Assembly: GCF_900541275.1 (NCBI RefSeq)
Contig: NZ_UQJH01000026.1
Coordinates: 1-16,496, forward strand
Direction: 5' to 3'
DNA: 16,496 nucleotides
From: an uncultured Porphyromonas sp.
Lineage (GTDB): Bacteria; Bacteroidota; Bacteroidia; Bacteroidales; Porphyromonadaceae
Below the pieces are notes generated by a model. It did not search any database. It had not been told where the DNA came from and saw only the letters and a program-made list of their open reading frames with translations. Positions 1 through 7,700 of the stretch are shown here, piece by piece. The number at the start of each line of letters is the position of its first letter. Position 1 is the first letter of the stretch. A program made the position numbers and the translations under genes.

Positions 1-113
1 GCTACGCCCCTTGACCCGTGGCTAAACACCGTGCACCCCTGCCGGGGTGCCTCGTTCCCCACCCTTCATAATGAGTTGAATGGCTTCTGTAATGATCAAA
101 TGTGTCACCCCTG
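1..113. mobile_element. MITE-like palindromic element, unit 1 (right end only)
   Basis: This is the right-hand end of an element whose left part lies outside the window. Positions 21-113 align without gaps to 428-520 (offset 407; about 80 of 93 bases match by eye). The shared part carries a 7-bp hairpin (GCACCCC at 33-39, GGGGTGC at 44-50) and ends in TCAAATGTGTCACCCCTG (96-113), the inverted form of the left terminus at 124-141. No coding content was seen. It is non-coding by inspection; its membership of a mobile family is inferred from the terminal repeats shared with the two units downstream. Confidence 0.5.
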
Positions 114-191
114 TCCGTTCCCCCAGGGGTGACGCATTTGAGCTCTACTGCAAAGAAGTGACAATCCCTATCGCTGTGCAATCCCGACTGC

Positions 192-283
192 CGATCCCGC
201 AGGGGCGGAGCCCCGGAGGGATCGTCGGCTTTTAGCCCGGGTGTCGAGGCACGAAGTGCCGAAGACCCCGGGTTACCGACGAT
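192..283. repeat. Two overlapping GC-rich hairpins inside unit 2
   Basis: The first hairpin pairs CGATCCC (192-198) with GGGATCG (218-224) and GGGGC (202-206) with GCCCC (210-214), with symmetric GCA/GGA and GGA internal loops. The second pairs ATCGTCGG (221-228) with CCGACGAT (276-283), CCCGGG (236-241) with CCCGGG (267-272), and GGCAC (248-252) with GTGCC (256-260) over a GAA triloop. They share 221-224, so both cannot form fully at once. No associated gene suggests a regulatory use. Confidence 0.6.
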
Positions 284-297
284 ACGCCTTATATATA

Positions 298-360
298 CGA
301 CCCCGTTAGGGTGTCGCACTCCACGGGCAAGCTTGATAGTGCGACACCCTAGCGGGGTCG
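298..360. repeat. Central 23-bp inverted repeat of unit 2
   Basis: The arms at 298-320 and 338-360 are inverted copies of 23 nt with one G-T type difference (position 306), around a 17-nt loop. The core GGGTGTCGCACT ... AGTGCGACACCC is repeated in the element at 763-1095 (953-964/985-996). Six T residues follow at 367-372, so a plus-strand transcript could terminate here, but the T run starts 6 nt after the stem and no upstream gene is visible, so I call it a repeat and not a terminator. Confidence 0.75.
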
Positions 361-561
361 TGGGGCTTTTTTCCACCGAGCTATCCCGGGGTCTTCGTCG
401 GGGCTTGCGCCCCTCCTTGACACCCGGGCTAAACACTGAGCACCCCTGCCGGGGTGCCTCGTTCCCCACCGTTCATAATGAGTTGGTGGACTTCTGTGCT
501 ACTCAAATGCGTCACCCCTGACCCGTCTTCTCGGCAGACCGGGCGGGAGGGGCGTGATAAG

Positions 562-593
562 TTTGGATATGTGCGGGATAAGTCGTACCTTTG
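562..593 (+). promoter_or_regulatory. Bacteroidota-type promoter for tRNA-fMet
   Basis: TACCTTTG at 586-593 matches the Bacteroides -7 consensus TAnnTTTG exactly, and TTTG at 562-565 lies 20 bp upstream in the position of the -33 element. The predicted start is near 600, some 20 nt before the mature 5' end of the tRNA. The match is seen directly; the consensus is known from Bacteroides primary sigma factor promoters. Confidence 0.75.
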
Positions 594-622
594 CACCACA
601 AAGCAAGGGAGGAAAGACATAT

Positions 623-694
623 CGCGGGGTGGAGCAGTGGTAGCTCGCTGGGCTCATAACCCAGAGGTCGCAAGTTCGAATCCTGTCCCCGCAA
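623..694 (+). tRNA. Initiator tRNA-fMet (anticodon CAT)
   Basis: A full cloverleaf of 72 nt can be drawn. The acceptor stem is 623-629/687-693, the D arm 632-646, the anticodon stem CTGGG/CCCAG (648-652/660-664) with anticodon CAT at 655-657, and the T loop TTCGAAT at 675-681. Two features identify it as initiator and not elongator: the first acceptor pair is a C-A mismatch (623 x 693), and three consecutive G-C pairs close the anticodon loop. The CCA tail is not encoded. The T stem has an A-C mismatch (673 x 683) plus a G-T pair, which is slightly unusual. It stands alone between two MITE-like units, with its own promoter and terminator. Confidence 0.95.
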
Positions 695-702
695 CTACTG
701 AG

Positions 703-740
703 GTACGACTATCTTCTATGAGGATGGTCGTACTTTTTTT
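703..740 (+). terminator. Rho-independent terminator after tRNA-fMet
   Basis: An 11-bp stem (703-713 with 723-733, including one T-G wobble at 710/726) surrounds a 9-nt loop and is followed directly by seven T residues (734-740). It starts nine bases after the tRNA 3' end, so the tRNA is a single-gene transcript. This is a textbook intrinsic terminator, as seen in the sequence. Confidence 0.93.
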
Positions 741-762
741 GTCTCCTAAGGGACCGACACGC

Positions 763-1095
763 CAGGGGTGACGCATTTGAGCTTTAGGGTAATCATATGC
801 CAAGGGGGCTTATCCGGGAGGGACCCGAAGGGTGCTCGATCCATAGGCATCGGTCATCCGCGAAGCGGTGACCGATGTGCCGAGACCCGCCCCTACCCCC
901 TCGACCCCTTGTGGGTCGCCGAGCAGAAATCCCCCTTTCCGACGACCACGCCGGGTGTCGCACTTATCAGGGAGTCAGGCAACCAGTGCGACACCCTTGC
1001 GGGGTCGCGGTGTCGTTTGTGATGCCTTAGCCACGGAGGGATCGTTGCCTTTTACCGCAGGGAGACCTTAAACAAATCCAAAAACGTCACCCCTG
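763..1095. mobile_element. MITE-like palindromic element, unit 3 (333 bp) with candidate target duplication
   Basis: The left terminus CAGGGGTGACGCATTTGAG (763-781) is identical to that of unit 2 and is a perfect inverse of 502-520. The right terminus keeps only the last 11 bases (CGTCACCCCTG, 1085-1095). The flanks are ACCGACACGC (753-762) and ACCGACCCGC (1096-1105): a 10-bp direct repeat with one mismatch exactly at both boundaries, as expected for a target-site duplication. Inside are a strong GAA-capped hairpin (848-877) and the family core hairpin GGGTGTCGCACT/AGTGCGACACCC (953-964/985-996). No reading frame resembles a transposase. The interior is clearly diverged or rearranged relative to unit 2. 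Confidence 0.6.
848..877. repeat. 13-bp hairpin with GAA triloop
   Basis: CATCGGTCA (848-856) pairs with TGACCGATG (869-877), and CCGC (858-861) with GCGG (865-868), closing a GAA triloop and leaving one bulged T at 857. The same GAA triloop caps a hairpin in unit 2 (248-260), which supports a common origin of the two elements. Confidence 0.75.
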
Positions 1096-1204
1096 ACCGA
1101 CCCGCCGGCGAAGAGGAGAGGAGTCGTTCCATCCAGCTGACAGGGACAGCCGAGAGCCCCTGTCCCGGGGCCGACGTCCCGAGGGCTCCTCTACAGTCCC
1201 ATTT
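1096..1204. other. Non-coding spacer with long imperfect hairpin
   Basis: No gene is seen here. The spacer contains two concentric inverted repeats centred near 1154.5: AGAGGAG (1117-1123) with CTCCTCT (1186-1192), and GGGACAG (1143-1149) with CTGTCCC (1160-1166). This could be a structured RNA, a bidirectional stop for stray transcription, or a relic of another palindromic element. No T run follows on either strand. Confidence 0.45.
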
Positions 1205-1292
1205 CTAATACCGATATTAGAGATCACTAATACCGATATTAGAGATTACTAATACCGATAAAAGAAATGACTAATATCGGTATTAGGGATGC
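1205..1292. repeat. Four 22-bp tandem units, each a small palindrome
   Basis: There are four contiguous 22-bp units at 1205-1226, 1227-1248, 1249-1270 and 1271-1292. Units 1 and 2 share the core CTAATACCGATATTAG, itself an imperfect palindrome (CTAATA/TATTAG). Unit 3 keeps the left half but has AAAAG where units 1 and 2 have TATTAG. Unit 4 has CTAATATCGGTATTAG, the exact reverse complement of the core. The repeats are contiguous with no unique spacers, so this is not a CRISPR. A 22-bp step is about two helical turns, which suits an array of protein-binding sites on one DNA face. The function is unknown. Confidence 0.85.
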
Positions 1293-1496
1293 ACCTCATC
1301 AGGCAGGGGGAGACTCCCTTAGCCACCGGACCCCAAGCACTCCCCCCCTCTCTCTCTGACCTTACCATCAGCCGCTTAACCAGCAACCACAGGTCTCACC
1401 GCCTGCTCCCTATCATCCGACGCCCTCCGATGTGTCCGACACCCTGGCGCCACCTGACTCCCGGCGAGTCGGCTCGGGAGGCTCTGCATACACGAA
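1293..1496. other. Non-coding spacer downstream of fimbrial operon
   Basis: No convincing gene lies here. The spacer holds a C7 run (1342-1348) followed by a short CT repeat, and a second, weaker hairpin beyond the operon terminator: CTCCCG (1458-1463) with CGGGAG (1475-1480), with an overlapping alternative GACTC (1456-1460)/GAGTC (1466-1470). Confidence 0.5.
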
Positions 1497-1532
1497 GCGC
1501 CCCGCTGCAGTCAGAAGGCTGCAGCGGGGCGC
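1497..1532 (-). terminator. Terminator hairpin of the fimbrial operon
   Basis: A perfect 14-bp stem (GCGCCCCGCTGCAG at 1497-1510 with its complement at 1519-1532) closes an 8-nt loop, 38 nt after the stop codon of the last fimbrial gene. On the minus strand the stem is followed by TTCGTGTATG, which is only moderately T-rich. The position and stem strength make a terminator the simplest reading; a 3'-end stabiliser is possible. Confidence 0.8.
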
Positions 1533-1570
1533 TCACTATCAATGGGGATGCGCTCAGTATCGACCGAGCA

Positions 1571-4500
1571 TTAGTTCAGATCCTTATCCTGCACACAGCG
1601 GACGGAAGCGCCGAAGAAGGCGTTGTCCGGCATGAGCGCTGCCTTGAGCGAGCCATCGGCCGTGGTCTTGATGCTGAGGAAGATGCTATTGCCGTCGCCG
1701 TAGAAGAAATTGAACCAGTAGCGTCCCTCATACCCCGGCTTCATCAGCTGAGAGAAAGCACTACCATCCACATCGGGGACATCATTGGAGGCCTGACGGT
1801 AGCCGGCGTAGGGGAACCATACATTGACGTTGTCCTCGTTGATGAAGTACACTCCGTTATTGTATGGAGCCTTGTAGTCCTGACCTGCCTTGCGGACCGC
1901 TTCTGGGTCATCGGAGTTGATGAAGGTATCCTCCAGCCCTGCACTGTAGAAGTGGGGATCACGTGCCATGTGCTGGACCAGCTCATTCACCTCCCGATAG
2001 GCTGCCGTACGCCAACCCTTAGGGCAGGGATCGTAGGCACCCTTCGTTGTCGCCTCCTTCAGCGGGTCTCGCTCCATGGAGTTATCCATTTCAGCCTTGG
2101 CATTCCATGCGTTCTCCGGAGCAGAATTAGCGTCAGTGAAGTAACTACGTGCCATAAGAGTTGCGGGCATGCACCCACCGAAGTAGCCGTCTCCCTGAGG
2201 ACTCGGCTTAGCCCCCTTTGATACGTAGGCAAAAAAGTCTGGATAGCCGGCATAATTATGGTTTACGAAGGGGAGATTGGTAGTAGTAGCGCCATAGATC
2301 AATTTCTTCGTTTCTGCTCTATGCTTGGCGTAGCAGGCAAACGTATTTTCTCCAAATGCTATCGGGACAGCAGCCGGATAGAGCAAATACTCTATCGCAG
2401 TAGTATTGTAGCCATCCGGCATACGATAATAGCCCGCAGGAGAGTAATCCACCATATCTTTCCTAGCAGTACGCATCAGGTTGCGATCGATCCACTTGGT
2501 GTCGCCGATCACGACATACCCCCCTTGGTAGACAAGGATGTCCAGAGAGGCCCGCTCACTGATGATCCGGACGAGGCTCTGACGAGCCTTGTACAGTCCG
2601 TTGAGTGGCTCCACGCGGTTCTCCTTGATCGTGACGGTAAAGTAGCCGTTGTAGCCGACGCCGGTCGTGCCGGTGTCGGTGCCTATGGATGGGTCTGAGT
2701 GGGAGAGCCATCCGTCGTCCTTCACCGGACTCTGGACGTGCCAGGGAGTGACGCTTCGGACATTGACGGTGTAAATGAGGTCGCCGACTTGATTGAGAGG
2801 TGTCTCGATGACTCGGAAGGTACGACTCAGGTCTTTCTCTCTGGGTGAGCCCTCTGGATAGACGATGTCGTAGTCGAGTGCCTGTCCGGAGGTGATCCGG
2901 ATCGTCTTGAAGTCGATCAGGGTACCGGTTTTGGCATCTGTAAGCTTCACCTTGACGAGAGCCTCACCGGTATTCTGCCCCAAGTTGAGCTTCCTCGTGG
3001 AGAGGAGTATTCGCCCATCCTCTCCCACGACCCCTGAGGAGGGACTGTAGCTAACCCAATCCTGATGCTCGGGAGAGTCCCCGGTGAGATAGCTGACGCC
3101 GACGATCTCCCACCTATTACCCGGTCGGTAGGCATCCACTCTCACCTCGAAAACCTCATCACGACGGCTGTCAGCCGAGATAAGTGAGGGGTAGAGCAGG
3201 AGCTGATCACGCAGCACTTCATCGGGTGTCTGGTCGATGGAGATACGCAGGTAGAGGTTGGGGTAATTGGCGACACCTATCTTATACTCCACGCTCCTCT
3301 TGTAGTTGCTGTCGATGAGCTGCTGCTCCGTCGCCCCTCTCCACCGGTCATCGATGTAGAGCCCGCGGAAGTCGTACTTGAGATCCTTTACGCCAAATCC
3401 GAGATCACCGTCTCCGACAGAGACGTGATCCACCAATCGGGCATTGATCCAAGAGATGTTGTCGGGATCGCTAAAGGGATACTGAGTAGTCCCATCCCCT
3501 GCGAATGAGTACTTCTCCTCTAAGATCCTAAAGCCCTTGAACTCGGGGATATTCGTCCGCACGGTGATCTCTTCGGTGAACTGTCGGTCATTCGGATCTG
3601 TGGCATACTTCTTACCACCCACCTCATACTCGTAACTGGCTCTGGTACCATGGTGTACGAAAGCTCTGGTAGAGCTGATGAAGTACTCTCCGTCCGTAAT
3701 GATCTGCTCCGACTGCTTGATGGAGCGCTCGAGGGTGGTGACGCCGAGGATCATATTGACCGGACGACGCTTGATGGCATCCTCGGGAGTGTTGTAGCCC
3801 CTCCCGTTTACCTCCTTGATCTCTATGGTGTAGATGGAGTTGCGACGGACGATCCTTCGACCTCGCCGATCCATTAGAGCAAAGCGATACCAGCAAGTCT
3901 CGCCGTTGTAGCGGGCCTTGATGAGCACACCACCACCGATGTTTTTATTCTCGAGTGTATTGGGCAGCTCGCTCTCATAGGTGATAAGAGTAACCGTGGA
4001 GGACTGTGACTCCATCGTCACCGCTTCCTCCGCGACCATACTCGGCTGCCCATCAGGGGTGATGGGCGTGTCGGCACGCTCGTTGTCGCCTGCGGTAAAT
4101 GGGACAACGTGCGAAAAGAGATAGGACTTCAGCGGGCGTATCGGTACAATGGCGAGGATCTCGAACTGATTATCCTTCGGAGTCGCATTGGTGATATTGA
4201 TCTTAGATACGATGCGGCTCAGCACCACATCGACGTGGTGATCCCTTGCCGGGGTAAGGTCTCGGGATCGTCCCGTCATCAGATAGGGACCGGCGATGGT
4301 AGGCTTGTCCTCCACCACCTTGTCTGTCAGCTCACTTACTTTCTCCTTTCCGGTGAGCCATCCCTCCTTGGCATTGGCGACGACAAGCACCTGATAGGTC
4401 GCTGAGGCATTCTTGTAGGAGATGGCTCTGTGGAGGATGCCGGAGGACTTGCCTACGGTGATCCGCTCATGGTACTCGGGTGCTGTCTTCGGTGCATCGG

Positions 4501-4780
4501 TAGTGTCCAGGTGATCGCCCTCATAGAGATAGATGTCGAGGGTCTCGATCTTGGTCTCTGCCTTTGTGTCTCCCCCCTCCGTACTCCTGAGGGAGCCACT
4601 ATTGTCGGGGAGGAGGATTGACAGCTCTATCGTCTGGTCTCCTCCCTCGGGATCGACCTCATCACCCCAGAGCCTATCCTGGCGACACCCCGTGAGGGTG
4701 AGGGACAGGAGTGCCAGGAGTGAGAGCAGGAGCGTATGGGAGAGATTTCTTGTCTGTATCATGGTCATGATGTCAGTCAT
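1571..4780 (-). CDS. Large fimbrial accessory/tip lipoprotein with C-terminal FISUMP domain (third of trio)
   Basis: This protein of 1069 residues is the last in the operon. The N-terminus has a hydrophobic signal ending in lipobox LTGC (Cys32 from the first Met; Met5 and Met7 are alternative starts). The first Met is chosen because its ATG abuts the upstream TAA with no gap. Residues about 50-350 look like a FimA/Mfa1-type fimbrilin: KIETLDIYLYEG, YQVLVVANA, LMTGRS and SRIVSKINI occur in the order usual for that fold. A predicted trimming Arg (R65-S66) lies before this region. The middle (about 630-750) carries LDYDIVYPE, VIETPL and YTVNVRS followed by a BACON-like beta domain ending YQGGYVVIGD. 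The C-terminus (about 755-1069) is a FISUMP domain: KWIDRNL, DPCPKGWRTAA, FPYAGYRQ and GASVRCVQ. I infer a tip or accessory adhesin at the cell surface; the ligand is unknown. It is closest to the gene just upstream. Confidence 0.9.
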   Translation of the reverse strand: MTDIMTMIQTRNLSHTLLLSLLALLSLTLTGCRQDRLWGDEVDPEGGDQTIELSILLPDNSGSLRSTEGGDTKAETKIETLDIYLYEGDHLDTTDAPKTAPEYHERITVGKSSGILHRAISYKNASATYQVLVVANAKEGWLTGKEKVSELTDKVVEDKPTIAGPYLMTGRSRDLTPARDHHVDVVLSRIVSKINITNATPKDNQFEILAIVPIRPLKSYLFSHVVPFTAGDNERADTPITPDGQPSMVAEEAVTMESQSSTVTLITYESELPNTLENKNIGGGVLIKARYNGETCWYRFALMDRRGRRIVRRNSIYTIEIKEVNGRGYNTPEDAIKRRPVNMILGVTTLERSIKQSEQIITDGEYFISSTRAFVHHGTRASYEYEVGGKKYATDPNDRQFTEEITVRTNIPEFKGFRILEEKYSFAGDGTTQYPFSDPDNISWINARLVDHVSVGDGDLGFGVKDLKYDFRGLYIDDRWRGATEQQLIDSNYKRSVEYKIGVANYPNLYLRISIDQTPDEVLRDQLLLYPSLISADSRRDEVFEVRVDAYRPGNRWEIVGVSYLTGDSPEHQDWVSYSPSSGVVGEDGRILLSTRKLNLGQNTGEALVKVKLTDAKTGTLIDFKTIRITSGQALDYDIVYPEGSPREKDLSRTFRVIETPLNQVGDLIYTVNVRSVTPWHVQSPVKDDGWLSHSDPSIGTDTGTTGVGYNGYFTVTIKENRVEPLNGLYKARQSLVRIISERASLDILVYQGGYVVIGDTKWIDRNLMRTARKDMVDYSPAGYYRMPDGYNTTAIEYLLYPAAVPIAFGENTFACYAKHRAETKKLIYGATTTNLPFVNHNYAGYPDFFAYVSKGAKPSPQGDGYFGGCMPATLMARSYFTDANSAPENAWNAKAEMDNSMERDPLKEATTKGAYDPCPKGWRTAAYREVNELVQHMARDPHFYSAGLEDTFINSDDPEAVRKAGQDYKAPYNNGVYFINEDNVNVWFPYAGYRQASNDVPDVDGSAFSQLMKPGYEGRYWFNFFYGDGNSIFLSIKTTADGSLKAALMPDNAFFGASVRCVQDKDLN

Positions 4781-7700
4781 TTATGGGTTTACGCTACGGA
4801 CGCATCGGACGGAGGAGGTGAAGGCCCAGGTCTCGGTGTGCATCCAGACCTTGGTGGGAGAGAAGTAGAGCAGCTGAGACTTGATACTGCCGGTGGCATT
4901 GGGATTCACCAGCTCATAGGTCTTGTAGGCTCCGGTGACTCCCATAGTGCGGATGTCGGCGTGATTGAAGGGTCGATAGCCGGCAGCCGGGAGGTACCAA
5001 TGAACGCCTGTACTGGAGGAGCGGGTCATCGGATCAGCCACGAGGTAACGCCCACTATTATTCTCGCCCATCTCTCCGTCAATGGCGGAGTAGGTCTCAT
5101 CGAGATTCATCAGCGGCGTAGGCTTGCCGTACGTCTTGCCGAGGAGGTCTACGAGTGACTCCAGCTGAGTCTTGGTCGGGACGTGCCATCCCTCGGGACA
5201 GGGATTGACGAAGGGCTCATTATCGGCTATGATGTTCTTGTCCCTATATACACCATTAGTCTGATCCCATGAGATGTACAGCTTGACACGATAGGTCGGA
5301 TGGACGTAAAAGTACCCAATGTTATCCTGATACACTTGTCCTCTATAGATCTTGCCTGTGTAGTAATTGCTGTAGAGCCCGACCGACTTTTCCTCTGTGT
5401 CTCCTTGAGCATAGCCGCTCGTGGGAGCTCGACTGAAGAAGTACCCGTCAGAGCCGTATCCGTTAGGCGTAGTGGCAGAGTTGGGGAGGTAGGTGCGATT
5501 ATTCAGGGCGTAGACGCCATAGACATCAGTTGTGTGACCGATAGGGATGGCATAGGGGTAGAGAGTCGAGTTGATCTTGGAGTCCTTGTACGTTGTATTG
5601 GCGTAATAGGCGGGTACCTTGTAGAGCTTGTCTGTCTTATCGATCGCCTCCTCGTGGTTGGCATAAGAGTAGCCGGACTTGAGGTTGCGATCAAGCCAGT
5701 AATTGTCACCGATCTTGACGTAGCCACCCTGATAGATGATGATGTCGCGTACAGCCATCGCTTCGCGACTGCCCTTGACGTAGCCCTTCAGGGAGATGTG
5801 TGCCTCTCGAGCCGGGAGGAAGTGATCCACCTTCTGGGATGTGGGGCGCTTGGAGACCTTGACGGAAAAGGAGCCATCTTTAGTCCCATTTGCGCCAGTG
5901 ATGGTGACCCAGTCTATCTCGGAGCCGTCAGATGCGGGCTCCTTAGAGACCTCCCACCGGAGATTGGACGTGACATTGACCTTATAGGTATAGTCCTGCT
6001 CGCTATCCCATCCGAGAGGGGTCTCGATGACATACTTGTTTCGACGCATATCAAGAGGCACGGCATTCGCTTCCGTGGACTCGGGGTAGACGATATTATA
6101 GTCCAGCTGGAACTCGCGGTAGACTCGGATCGGGAGCTTGTGGAAGACTTGACCTCCGATCTCACCTCCATAGAGAGTGATCGTGGCCACATCAGGCTCC
6201 AGATCTCCCATGGCCTTGGTGTCGATGTAGAGTATGTCTGTGCCGAGCTGCTGTCGCCTCTTTGCTAACTCAGCGGCATCGTACTTACCCGGCTTGTCAT
6301 CTCTCCAGAGATCAACCGGGTCTCCGTGGTCGTCGAGGACGAAGATGCGCTCGATGAAGTCTCGCCCACTCGTAGAGGGGGTGACACTGAAGAGACGCCA
6401 GCCCAGCTTGGGGAGGTTGGTCGTGATGCGTGTCTTTAGGTACTGGACCTCCTTGGCGGTGATCTTGAAGCGGTCGGGCGAGGCTGCCAGCCGTACCACA
6501 TCCGGGTAGAAGCGGTTGATATTATCCTGTGTGATGGAGTACTGCACCTGCAGATCGTTGGTGTGGATACCTGTCGCCCTTACCCAGCCGAATGCGCGTC
6601 GCACATCATCGGCTACAAGAGAGTGGTACTGGTAGACCCCGACATTGAGCGTGTAGCGTCGCCCGGGCTTCTCGTTGCCCTCGTAGGCAGGCTGCAGGGT
6701 GGAAGTGGCCCATGCCGCAAGGTGTTGCTTCGTCTCGCTAAAGGTCCCCTCCGCAGGCGCGATCAGCTTGAGTCCCGGAGCATTGGTGTAGACGTAGGTG
6801 AGCTCGTCCATCTGCTCGCGGTCAAATTGGAAGTTGGACTTCTCGATCCGGAGGAAATATCGACCGAAGAAGACCGTCTCAGCTGTACCGACATTAGTCC
6901 ACTCGGCAACCGTGTAGACAAGAGACTCGCGATTACGATCCTCTCCTGATCGGATGGCTGCCACAGCAGCATCGAGGGTATCGTATCCGTCTGCGGTGAG
7001 CTTCTTTATCGTTACCCGATAGAGTGTATTGGCGGCAAGGGACTGGGAAGGCTGACTACCATCCTTGGGCGAAAAGAAGTAGTAGTTATCCAATCCGGAG
7101 GGATTCTTAGCCTTGAAGACAACGTATGCACGCTGCTCTGATGCCGTAGGGTAAACATAAGCCCTCTCCCCTGTCGCATGGGTGGTCGTGGAGGTCAGAG
7201 TGGCAACGCCGGTGAGGGGGTCGCCGGCAAGAGTAGCTCCCTTGGGCGCATTGACGAGGTAAGTCTCGCCTATGGAGATCTCTCCCTCACCCCTTAGCTC
7301 GATGGCAGCGGCAAGACGCTTGACGCGGACTTCCCCGGTGACGATGCCGGAGGGATTGGCATTCAGCTCAGCCGTCCCATACATCACCAAGGGGGGGCGA
7401 GCGGTGTCGTCCGTCTTCATGACGGGGAGAGAGGAGAGGCCGTCCAGTGTTAGACCTGTGAGACTTGGATAGGTGACGGCACCCTCTGCATTGGCAACAA
7501 CGGCAACCTGGAATGTACGACCGGTACCTTTGTATGGGATCTGGTCTACCGTGACAGAGATCGTGCCTGTCGCTCCTGCAGTGACCGTCTGTCCGAGGGC
7601 AGATCCGACAAGCGTTGTGCCGGCTTGGTCAAAGATGAAGACATCCACTTTCTCAATCTTATTCTCGGTCTCCGTGCCCACTTCATTGGCTCGGAGAATC

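Larger units (their letters stand above)
124..520. mobile_element. MITE-like palindromic element, unit 2 (397 bp)
   Basis: The unit is bounded by terminal inverted repeats: CAGGGGTGACGCATTTGA at 124-141 and TCAAATGCGTCACCCCTG at 503-520, a perfect 18-bp match. Inside, 231-433 is an imperfect palindrome of about 200 bp built from nested arm pairs 231-249/415-433, 260-272/385-397 and 298-320/338-360. It contains no credible gene or transposase, which fits a non-autonomous element. The 10-bp spacer to unit 1 (114-123) equals the length of the putative target duplication seen around unit 3, but the right flank (521-530) matches it poorly. An alternative reading is a non-mobile structured intergenic repeat. 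Confidence 0.55.

Noticed and set aside
298..372. Intrinsic terminator on the plus strand
   Set aside because: The T run starts 6 nt after the stem, no upstream gene exists, and the hairpin core is shared with another repeat copy that lacks the T run.
2..469. Open frame of 155 codons on the minus strand
   Set aside because: It runs through inverted repeats, is Arg/Pro/Ser-rich with no family resemblance, and its content is explained by the palindromic elements.
454..771. Open frame of 105 codons on the plus strand
   Set aside because: It translates straight through the tRNA (the NPEVASSNPVPATT stretch is the usual tRNA read-through artefact) and its terminator.
1205..1292. CRISPR array
   Set aside because: The 22-bp units are contiguous with no unique spacers, and no cas gene is present.
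1289..2221. 310-codon frame on the plus strand
   Set aside because: It is mostly antisense to the last fimbrial gene, crosses the operon terminator hairpin, and has no recognisable motif.
5300..6268. 322-codon frame on the plus strand
   Set aside because: It is fully antisense to a well-supported FISUMP protein; its Val/Ile/Asp/Gly-rich composition is typical of a complement-strand shadow.
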